Program-made: the position numbers and the translations under genes
Part shown: positions 1 to 9,695 of the stretch, in pieces
Position numbering within the stretch: the stretch's first letter is position 1
How the letters are laid out: every line of letters starts with the position of its first letter
Assembly (NCBI RefSeq): GCF_000001735.4
Contig: NC_003075.7
Span: 8,061,001 to 8,125,000 of the forward strand
DNA length: 64,000 nt
Direction of reading: 5' to 3'
DNA from: Arabidopsis thaliana
Lineage: Eukaryota; Streptophyta; Magnoliopsida; Brassicales; Brassicaceae
Notes under the pieces: model-generated
Seen by the model: only the letters and a program-made list of their open reading frames with translations
Databases searched by the model: none
What the model was told of the DNA's origin: nothing

Positions 1-1231
1 CTGTGACATGGTGCAAGATACCCTGAAAGCATAAAGGAGACAGTTAAGGTATTCAGTTCAAAACTTGTCTGTACACGTTTGGCAAAAATGACTTGTAACT
101 ATACCTCAAGGACTAGAGTTTCTAGATGTGGACAGTTCCTTAGAAGAACTGGCATTGCTTGCCATCCTCGACTCTTGTGACTCTTAAGAGTTAACGATTT
201 GAGATTGTTGAACACTGGCATCGATTCACAACACAGAGAAAGAACCTGAAAACAAGACAAAACACTATTAGACTTTTTGCCATTACATGTCTCAAAACAT
301 GACTTTAACGCTAACTGACCTCGAGAGTATTCGGAGACAAGTACATATACTGAACATTACGTATGCCTTTTATGAGCTTCTCCATATTAACTAGTCGGAG
401 AACAACATCATCCTCCACCCAATCGATATTTGGCGCTCTTGCTCGCTCGATTTGATCTTGAGTTACCAAAAGGCTGATTCTAGCCTCAAATAAGTTTTGC
501 ATTATAACTACAGGGTAGTCTATAGCAACATACTCAGTGAAACAGAAGTAAACAAGACTAGGTGTATCAACCGAAAAAGTGCCTAAACAAATGTTGTAAT
601 TTACTGTTAGGATTTTGAGGCTTGCATTTGATACGTTGACATCCTTACCTCCCCAGTTAACACTAACCAAGACTAATTCCTCAAGCGCAGGTAAAGCACT
701 AAAAAAATACTTATCAACACATAACCTAACTGAGTGAAGAACTAGGGTTTTAAGCATTGGTAAGAATATGTCACCAGCAGCTAACCAATCAACACGAACA
801 CTGTTTAGCTTCAGCGTAACCAGGTTCCTGAAATATTTTGAAGACAGCAGATAGTAATCTGCTGTATACAAAATGATTAGCAGATCAAGTTCGGTAACAC
901 CACGAGCCAAGGCATTACTTATCCAACCATCCACTCGGTGTGAATCAAAGCCAGTTCTCAACTTGAGGGAGAGTTTCTTAATGGGAGAATTACCCTGCAA
1001 AGCCAATACTCTATCAACAAATTTCATGAAGCTCTTTTGAATTTCGTACCTATCCTCCTTACCCTCTTGGGGATGGAGAAAGACAGAGTCATCAATATCA
1101 AGATTAGGTACAAACGTAAACAGATTGCGCCATCTTTTGCTGAGAATCGAAGTCAAAGCAGCTTCCTTTGTGGTAAGGAAGGACAATATATGATAAAGAA
1201 CCTCGTCTGGCAGACTGCTTACATGATCCAT
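1..1231 (-). CDS. F-box/LRR-like protein with FBD domain (partial, 3' end off window)
   Basis: The start is ATG at 1231. Exon 1 (1231-320) encodes an N-terminal F-box ([15 protein letters not shown], with LSKRWR near residue 33) and then leucine-rich, RNI-like sequence. The donor at 319-318 joins in phase to exon 2 (245-105), which ends in [13 protein letters not shown]. Exon 3 (22-1) begins GILHHVT, the motif that opens many Arabidopsis FBD segments, and runs off the window. F-box proteins are substrate receptors of SCF E3 ubiquitin ligases. The F-box binds the SKP1-like subunit and the repeats choose the target, which is unknown here. The gene resembles the F-box gene at the right edge of the window. 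From memory this is the AT4G13960 position. Confidence 0.88.
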
Positions 1232-2577
1232 CTTCTATGCACTGTGCACAGCACGAGACGAAGAGAGTTAATATTATTAACAACACGATTACCTAAGAGA
1301 GAAAGGTTTGATACACAATTCACAAAATCACAACACAAATATAAACTTTGTGATTTTACGAGTAAATCCAAGACCCGAATTTAGGGGTTTCAGTGAGAAG
1401 AGAGAACGATTTGCAAATACTTCGTAGAAACCGAAACATGAAAAACGATACTAGGGCTCTTCTTAGGTCAAGTCAAGCTGTCCCGGTTTAACGAATATTA
1501 ACCGGTAACTTTAATGAACCGGAAGAAATTGAACCAAACTTTTCGTATAGCAAAGAATTCAAGTGCCAACGGTTAACCGAATATCGATGGAACACCCATC
1601 AAAGGGTTCGACGGGACTTTCTTTTTTGCATTGTATATTTCATGAATTTGAGTGAGTGACTTGTTAGAATTGACCATATAGATAGTACATAAAATGGGGT
1701 CTGTCATCTTTACCAAAATGGTTTTACTTCATCTGACATCCATACTTATACTCCGACTTCGTAGCCGGACTTCTTTGATCCTGTCTTGTGTCTTCATTCA
1801 CAACATCTAGGTCTCTCTCATACTGTCACCATCATATCTTCTGTCAAAAACATCAAAAAAGAAAAACAAAGAAAGACATGCTAGTCCCAAGTTTTGGAGA
1901 TTATAAGTTAAGGAATCCTAAACAATGAAAAGAAAGTAACCATCATTTCATTGTCCAATTTATTTCAAATCCTTATGATATACGCCTTCACCCTCAAAAT
2001 GCAGACGGTGCTGCTCGAGTTTGAATAAGGTAAAGAGCAACGCGGAGATGGCAAAAGTTAGAGCTCCGAAGTATGCTATTAATATCCTTTCCTTCACTTC
2101 TTTTTATGGTAAAACAAACAAACTATAACAAAGTAAAAGCAGCTATTATATTTGGGGGCATAAGAAAGAGTCCATAACCGTTTTTTTGTCTTTCCACCTC
2201 CTCAAAGCTGCCACGATTATGGGAATGCTTTCTCCAAGGAACCATACCTAAGCCTCTCCTTTTTTGTTAGATAAATTTTTTTCTCTATTTTTACCATACT
2301 TAGTTTCACCAAATAAACATACATACGCATCAAACGTTTTTTTCTCAATCGCTTCTTCCAAATGCCAAAAAACTAAGAGTAGCTCCAAATAAGAGTTGTA
2401 TCACGCTCACAATAGATATGAGTTTGGTTTTTTCTTTCTCATTTTTTCATCCAAACTAGATTATATAAAGGGCTTCTTGGAAAAATAGACACTTTTTCAA
2501 AAATAATTTGCAAACTAGGTAGTTTTTTGAAAAGTTAGAGAAATAGACACTTTTTTTATTTTTTGTGAGATAGAAAA
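1232..2577. other. Intergenic, AT-rich, no gene seen
   Basis: The left part is the upstream region of the F-box gene that starts at 1231. Apart from the F-box remnant at 1860-1962 I see no coding signal. The last 120 bases contain a short repeated phrase (AATAGACACTTTTT at about 2484 and 2542) and look like an older transposon fragment into which the Helitron-like element at 2578 inserted. Confidence 0.5.
1860..1962 (-). pseudogene. Remnant of an FBD F-box gene 5' end
   Basis: This stretch aligns by eye with the start of the F-box/FBD gene at about 6585-6685. The shared parts are the first coding bases (ATGAAA), the donor-side bases, and intron text such as GTTTTGGAGATTA and GTTAAGGAATCCTAAA. 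No F-box coding sequence follows in the expected direction. It looks like a decayed duplicate of which only the first exon and intron remain. Confidence 0.55.
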
Positions 2578-4703
2578 TCCTACTATATTATTTGGGAAGT
2601 ACATTTTAAATATAACCTTAATTTTTGTAAGTAATTACATAGGTATGCCATTAGAAATAAAATTTTAAAGAGTAAATTAATTTATCTCTTTAAAGATTAA
2701 AAAGTAAATTAATTTATCTCTTTAAAGATTAAAAAGTCAAATACTAATTTAATTAATTAAATTTAATTAAAAAAACGAAATACATTATTAATTTTCAAAA
2801 ATAATAACCAATCAAAATAAACATATAAGATTTGATATCTAAATTTTCACTAATTTAATTTAATTAGAAAAACGAAATACATTATTAATTTCCAAAAAAG
2901 TAACCTATTAAAGTCAACAAATTAGATTTGATATCTAAATTATCATATTAATTTTTTATTAATTATTATAGTTCACTTCTCATCTTTATATGATTCTATT
3001 TTTGCGAAAAATAATATCATCATTATAAAAAAATAATTAGAGTTTTTTCGCATATGCCATAATTTGAATTTTTAAAAACGAATATAAACTGTTCAATACA
3101 TGAAAAATATTATAAAGGTGAAAAATAGATTTAAAAAAACATTCTACTGAGTAACGGGTCATAATTTGAAATATTTATATTCAATTTCATACATATTATA
3201 TTGAAAATTTATAATCTTATATACTATAATAATTAATAACATATTAGATTTTTTTATGTGTATGATGTGATTCAATTTTTAATACAAGCCGGAAAATCCT
3301 AGAATTGAACGGGTTTAGATCGATATTAATACAAGATGGTATACTACATGTGAAACTCTTAAATTAACAATCAAACTACAAGTGTATAATCTTAAACACT
3401 AAACAATATAGATAATATCAACAAAACATATACAACTCACAGTTTACTATACATTTAAAATCAAATAAAATAATATCATATTTTTTAAATCATCTTTACA
3501 ATAAAAGTTTTTAGCTTAACTAAAATATAAGCCTACTTGCGGTATACTGCAGGTTAATCTAGATTATAGGGCTTATTGGATCTAAAGACGGGTCATCAAA
3601 GATTTCATAAACTGAAGCAAAATATATTGAATACTCAAATATCTATCTGTTACCAAATTATAAACAAATAAGTTCGTAAAACAATTTCATATTTTATATA
3701 CAAAATCAATTAAATCTTAATCACATAAAAATTAGCACAAAAAAAAGTATTCAACAATTAAAAAATTATCAAATCTCTGTGTTATATAAGTTTTGATACT
3801 ATATTCGAATAAAGTATAATATACCTTTTCAATTTGTATTTTTTTAACTAATTTAAGCTAACTAATATATTTGCTAATATTATACCTATCAAAACCGACT
3901 ATCGTTTCTTATCTCTATAGTATTTTTGCAAGACTTTTTTGGTGGATTTGGGTAAAAATGCATTCGGGTCATATGATACATTCTCTTATTAAATAAATAT
4001 GGTGTACTCCTATGTTATTAGCTAAAATGTTTAGATTATAATTCGGAGTCATATCATTAATAAAATTAATATTAATAAAATAAATGACTTTTTGGCAAGA
4101 CGGATTTGGAGTGACAGGTTTTTGAATCAACATTAATAAAAATGTAAAATATAATTAATCTACCGTTTTAATACGGGTTAAATCTTTAATTTATTATTTT
4201 TTAAGACCACTAATATTAAACATATCAAATCATCCTAATTTAGAAAAGATTATATAAAATCAAATATGTTATGTGGTATGTATAATGTTACTATATATAA
4301 AATTAAACTATAAAATATAAATGTATTAGAGAATGATACAATTTGCAAAACTTATATATATAAAAAATAATTCTTAAATTTTTAAAATTACTACTTTAAA
4401 AAAAAGATCACGGGACGGGTAAAGAAATTATAGAACATGTTTTATTTTGGAATTGGGTTATATGGTGGATGTATTTGAATCAATATTTATAAAATTTTAA
4501 AATATTATTAATATGTTGTTTTAATAGGGGTTACAACTTCAGTTTTTTAACAATTGTCTCATGGATTCGTGGTATAGCGTTACTTAATAACAATTATAAG
4601 CTGTAAAATATAAATATTTTATAAAAATAAAATTTGCAAATTTTAATATATATTACTTTTAAAAAATAAATCGTCCCGCGGTATACCGCGGGTTAAAATC
4701 TAG
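2578..4703 (+). mobile_element. Non-autonomous Helitron-like element
   Basis: The 5' end is TCCTACTATATTATTTGG, beginning with the TC of Helitrons and preceded by A at 2577. The 3' end has an 18-bp palindrome at 4675-4692 (CCCGCGG, TATA, CCGCGGG), followed 11 bases later by a terminal CTAG at 4700-4703. The next base is T, so the element sits between A and T as Helitrons do, without a target-site duplication. The 2126-bp interior is very AT-rich and has no Rep/helicase ORF, so it would depend on an autonomous partner. It resembles the ATREP class of Arabidopsis, but the family is not assigned. Confidence 0.8.
2671..2945. repeat. Direct repeats inside the Helitron-like element
   Basis: A 32-bp unit (core TTAATTTATCTCTTTAAAG) occurs twice in tandem at about 2671-2734. 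A second, longer direct repeat of roughly 100 bp follows at about 2748-2850 and 2853-2945. Both copies share AACGAAATACATTATTAATT and GATTTGATATCTAAATT. Confidence 0.7.
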
Positions 4704-5137
4704 TTTGTGTAATAAACTATAAGACAAAATAAAATAAAAATGCTAAAATGCCCTTTATATTGAGAGATAAGAGAAAAATTGATGGGACCACTTTTCTTTA
4801 AAACATTTTTTTTTTTTCTTAAATATATTTTTAAAGATAACTTTTTTCTCTTTTAATATTATAATAATTTTTATATTTATATATCATCAATCTCATATAT
4901 TCGTAAACCAATATTTTAAACATAGTTTTGTACACTAACATTTGTACACACCAGATTATCATTTACAAAAAAATTATTATAATATCTCATAAATCATTAA
5001 ATACATCCATTTGTCTCATATTTATAAATTGAAGTAATTATTGTTCAAAGACTCTCTCACTATTTATAGATCGAAACAAAGAGTAGAGTAACAGTTACAT
5101 GTGAGAACAAAGACTCTCTCACTATTTATATACTTTT
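4704..5137. other. Intergenic, AT-rich, no gene seen
   Basis: This is the continuation of the sequence interrupted by the Helitron-like element. A phrase around GACTCTCTCACTATTTATA occurs twice, at about 5048 and 5111. I see no coding signal. Confidence 0.45.
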
Positions 5138-6677
5138 TCATTTAATGAGAAGCTGACATGAATTCAAAGCCCTGACCACACTATTCAAATTCTTAACCAT
5201 TTTAACTCTCTCTTCAGAACTGATGGGTTTTGAGAAGAAAGTTGCTCTCTTCAAACGATTTGTGTTACTTAGGATGTATTTCGCCACTTCGGTCTCATCG
5301 TTTCGTTTCCATTCGTATCCTTTCCACATGAACGTCTCGAGGTGAAACAATAAACATTCAGGAACAATCTTTGGCTTATTCCATTTCCCAACAACATCTT
5401 TTTTCCAACTTTGATACTTTGGCTGATCAGTGAGAGGAAAACACATGTAATCAATGTTATTGTTAGATCACCAAAACGAAAACCAAGCTCGATATGAACA
5501 TTGCTTACACTGAGGAGCTTTAGAATTTGCAATTTAGGAGAACTATTAAGCATTAGAGTAAGTAGATTCAAACACTCTGCTTCATGTGTCAGTAGCTCCA
5601 AATATACCAGCTGATAGAAGATACTACCAGCAGGAAACTTAATCTGTTCATGAGTCAGGATTAGTACATTTATATAAAAACAATATGATAAAAACTAATC
5701 TAATCAATTTGCAAGAAAATCTACCATCAAGGGTGAGAATTCTAAGAACAGACGTTTGACTGAAGTTAGAGATTCCAGAAGGTTCTTATTGATTATCTGA
5801 GAGGAAACAATCATACTTGCCTCCACCAGCTCTGGTACGTTCTCTATCAGACAAAACCCAATTTGACCTACAATCTTCAAGTATGTTAAAGAAGGAGAAT
5901 TTATCACATATCCAGCGCGCGGATCAACAGTACTTGATGTATAAATTGTTAGTCTCTTTAAGGATGACACCGCAATAGTGTATGTCTTCACACTGCTGAA
6001 TGGATATCGATGCACCACCAAGTTTTCAAGATTAGGACAGCCAGATAAAAGGTTAAGAGCTGATTCATTGTCTTTGAAGTCCACATAGTGAAGGTGCAGA
6101 GTTCTAAGGGATTTCAGACAAATCGAAGAAGGGACATCCATAAGAATCGAATACTTGAGTTCCAAGGTATCTAGCGTTTCACAGTTATACAAGCTTTCAG
6201 GAATTGAGAAGCGTCCCCCATCAACTTCGAGTACCAACTTACGCAAATTGCAGGCAAATGCAATGCCAATCAATTTTGCAGTATTCATTGAATTACATAA
6301 ATGTAAATGAACTATGAGATGCAAACTATGCAGAACCGGAGCCTTATGTGAAAGCAGAGCCCTTTTAACATTCTTTGAAAATGTTTTGAATTCATGTCTC
6401 TGATCTAAAGAATCAAAGTTGAGTTTAGGCAACATCTTCCACAGAAACTGCCATTGCTTAGACAAAACACTCGTGGTAACAGCAACTTCTGTAGGAAGCA
6501 AAGACAGTATCTGAATAATCAAAGCCTCAGGCAACTGACTGATCCTGTCCGCATTCACAATACCTCGACCTCTTTTGCTGCCAAAGACCACAACAAAAGA
6601 CACGAATTGGTTTTTAAGTTTTGGAGATTACTGTTAAGGAATCCTAAAACATAGAAAGAAACTAACCGTCGTTTCAT
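5138..6677 (-). CDS. F-box/FBD/LRR protein
   Basis: Three main exons join in phase 0: up to 6603-5725, 5643-5509 and 5422-5138, with stop at 5138. The protein has an F-box near its N-terminus ([19 protein letters not shown], then [11 protein letters not shown]), a middle RNI-like leucine-rich region, and a C-terminal FBD domain ([25 protein letters not shown]). The in-frame ATG at 6603 gives a 432-residue product. I prefer ATG at 6677 followed by an 11-nt first exon (6677-6667) and an acceptor just before 6577. That replaces an odd hydrophobic leader with [12 protein letters not shown], as expected for this family, and gives about 427 residues. It is a likely SCF ligase specificity subunit with unknown target. 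From memory this is the AT4G13965 position. Confidence 0.85.
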
Positions 6678-7113
6678 TGGTCAGGTTTGTATTGAAGAAT
6701 TTTGTGCGTTGATGGAGTTGGTCGAATTCGGCTGCCGTAGAAAGTATAAGGCGAAGTAGAAGAGTTAGGGTTTCGAAGGATAGAATTTGTGTAATTTTTG
6801 AAGATAATGATTAGTCGCATAAGTCATAACCATTTATTTTAAAATGTATTTTTTTCCTTGGAAATTTATGTGTATTAAAGTATTATTTCTATATTTCTAG
6901 AATGACAAATTCAAACTAAAAGGTAAAAACAGAAAAGAAGTACACATAATGGAAAAATCTATTACATATCAAAATCCATCGTAGAAGACGTTTGAATGGG
7001 AAACATGGTGCTAATGTCTTTGTTGTTTCTTGGTTAAAGCCACAAAAGAAAAAAAATAGTATATACATTTATCTATTGTCTACTTGAGAACATTAAAATG
7101 TAAAAAGTCTGTT
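6678..7113. other. Upstream region of the FBD gene, no other gene seen
   Basis: The first 130 bases are the likely 5' UTR and promoter of the minus-strand F-box/FBD gene. The rest is AT-rich and non-coding. Confidence 0.45.
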
Positions 7114-7690
7114 AAGAATATAGTTTTTCTTCTTAAATGTATGTTAAGAGAATAGCTTTAAATCTATAGCTAGCTTTGAAAAAATTATTGTTGTACATCT
7201 TTATGTAAATGTGCTAAGAATATAGTTTTTCTTCTCAAATGTATGTTAAGAGAATAGCTTTAAATCTATAGCTAGCTTTGAAAAATTTATTGTTGTGCAT
7301 CTTTATGTAAATGTGCTAAGAATATAGTTATACTTCTTAATTGGTATGTTAAGAGAATAGCTTTGAATCTAGCTAGCTTTGAAGATTTTATTGTTGTATG
7401 GGCTAAGAATATATATTTTCTTCTTACATATATGTTAAGAAAATAGCTTTAAATCTAGCTAGCTTTGAAAAAATACATTATTATGTAAATGTGCTAATAA
7501 TATAGTTTTTCTTCTTAAATGTATGTTGAGAGGATAGCTTTAAATCTAGCTAGCTTTGAAAAATTCATTGTTAGACATTATTAATTATGTAAATGTGCTA
7601 AGAATATAGTTTTTCTTCTTGAATGTGAGTTAAGTCAACAGCTTTAAATCTTGCTAGCTTTGAAAAATTTCATTATTGACATTATTTATG
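7114..7690. repeat. Six-copy ~100-bp tandem repeat
   Basis: Units begin near 7114, 7216, 7318, 7405, 7496 and 7600, with lengths of about 102, 102, 87, 91, 104 and 90 bp. Each unit carries AAGAATATAGTTTTTCTTCTT, GTTAAGAGAATAGC, and CTAGCTAGCTTTGAAAA or a close variant. The first two units are nearly identical and the later ones are more diverged. There are no unique spacers, so this is a minisatellite, not a CRISPR-like array. It ends about 440 bp upstream of the defensin-like gene. Confidence 0.85.
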
Positions 7691-8133
7691 TATTTTAATT
7701 TGGTAACACAAATGTATGCATGCATCAAAAATAGTTGCGAAGGTTTACCAAAAAATAAAATAAAAAAATAATAATAATAATCTGGAAGTCTTAAAAAGAA
7801 ATCAATGGTTTTTATTATTAAAATCAAATTTCTGAATTTCCTAAATTAGGTTCTAAATATGTATAAATTCCTAAGACATTCACAATTTTATATAGGAGAA
7901 GACAACGATTTCTTATCAACCAGTGTAGAAATAAATTTTCAAGATCAATATTACTTAATATTTGTAAGATATTAGTTTTTATCGATGTATCTATTTTTGC
8001 TATTGTTCTTATTAGATATCTTACTTCTTCTAATGTTGATTTGAATCTTACTTTTCTATAGGCTCATTATTCTTTATATCTTCTAATTAAAGTGAGTATA
8101 TTCTAACTAATACTTGTTGCATCCTCTAGCGAA

Positions 8134-8901
8134 ATGGGATTCAAGAATAATTTATCTCTTGTATCGGTGATGGTCTTTGCTCTTATCCTTCTCCCCATGA
8201 TTTCTGGTAATACATATTTTTCATTTTCAAGGATAAACTATTTTGCTTATTTATTTGGGGTTAAATTTTCTTAAATGCAAAAAAAATTATCTTTATTTTT
8301 CTATAATATCATGGTGAGAATTCAAACTGAGATTTTATTCTAACAAAATTTGATGAAATTTGGGTAACATGTTAAAATATTATGTTTACATTATAAATTA
8401 TTTGACTTTATTTAATATAGTTTGCTTATTGTTTGGATTTGTTTGGTTTCGTTTGTAAACATTTCTCCCCTGTCTTCGGTTTCCATTTAGAGTGTTTAGT
8501 TTAAATTTATGGTTGGCAAAAATATGTTTAATTGATTGGTCTAAAATTTGAATAGTTGTATTAGTGACATTTTAGTTATAAAAAACAAAGAAATTGTATC
8601 TTTAATATAGAAAAATATTAATAAAATTAATTGAACTGGAATAGAAGCATAAATGGTGCACAAGTGATACTAATTTATAAACAAATAACAATTGAACCAA
8701 ACAGGACAAACCATGCAATGTTACTCAGGAATAGCATGTACAGACGACGGGACATGCAATGATTATTGCAATCCTAGAAATAACAACTTAGGAGGTGTTT
8801 GTCTTCGTCGCGCTAACTGTTGTTGCTGCTACGTTAGTGTCGTCAAATCTCAAGAGTCTTCCTTATCCAAGGATACGAATAATGTATTCATTACTAATTA
8901 A
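8134..8901 (+). CDS. Defensin-like (cysteine-rich) secreted peptide
   Basis: The gene has two exons. Exon 1 (8134-8206) encodes MGFKNNLSLVSVM followed by a hydrophobic stretch ending LPMISG, a clear signal peptide. A 498-bp intron with donor GTAATA and acceptor CAG before 8705 separates it from exon 2 (8705-8901). The one-exon/one-intron break right after the signal peptide is the standard layout of Arabidopsis DEFL/LCR genes. The total is 89 residues. The mature part has nine cysteines: five spaced singly, then a run of four consecutive ones (NCCCCY). A serine- and asparagine-rich tail of about 20 residues follows, which is long for this class. It is probably an apoplastic peptide for defence or reproduction. 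The subfamily is not assigned. Confidence 0.75.
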
Positions 8902-9695
8902 TTAATTCATCATTTTATATGTATTAATTTTTTATGATTACAAAAAAATTAAAATATGTATTCTCTATTATCAGAATAACAAATTAAAAATCTATTTAAA
9001 TATGGATTATATATTCTCTTATAACAGTTATAAATTATCTACTTTACGTGTTATAAATGTGTTATGGTCTATGGAGAGTGGAGTCTCCATTGACATTGGC
9101 AGTTTTCTATATGGTTGGTTAATTTTCTTTAATCGTCTTATAAACATTACACGTACTTTTTTGGGTAGGAAACATTACAAGGACTTTTAGTATTCAATTT
9201 ATTCCATAATTTATTTGAGAAAAAAAAAGTTATTTGAATACAATCATTTTCCTAGACAGTTGTATTAAATCATAATTATCCAATTTACAGTTCGATAGTT
9301 CCATCTCCAGCATAGAAAAGTCGACAGAGACACTCTCATTAGTGGCTTTCATGATCTATTCAACAAGTCTATAGTTTAAGAAATCCAGGGAACAGAGCTG
9401 AGGACAAGACATTCCTCGTATTACTTGACAGCTGTTGCGGCTTTCAGACCAAAGCAAGTGTCCTTGGATGTCTCATTCACGTTGTAGGGAAGACACAATG
9501 TCACCACAACGGCTTCTTTCAGTTTACTTTTTGTAGGAGCCTCTTCATCATAGTTATGAAGTCGAATCCTCCCTCGAATCAAGTTTTCTGAGACCCCGTA
9601 GATGTTGCTTCTCAGTTTGTGTGCTCAACGTTAGATTTTGCTCATTCAAATCTTGGAAATACTCGCTAGCTAGGTTCTCGGCTCAGTTATCATCA
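8902..9695. other. Convergent 3' flanks, no further gene seen
   Basis: This is the 3' flank of the defensin-like gene (+), then the 3' UTR side of the SWIM gene (-). Short ORFs here have no recognisable protein features. Confidence 0.4.

Noticed and set aside
7114-7690. CRISPR-like array
   Set aside because: Units are contiguous and about 100 bp, with no unique spacers, and this is a plant genome; it is a minisatellite.
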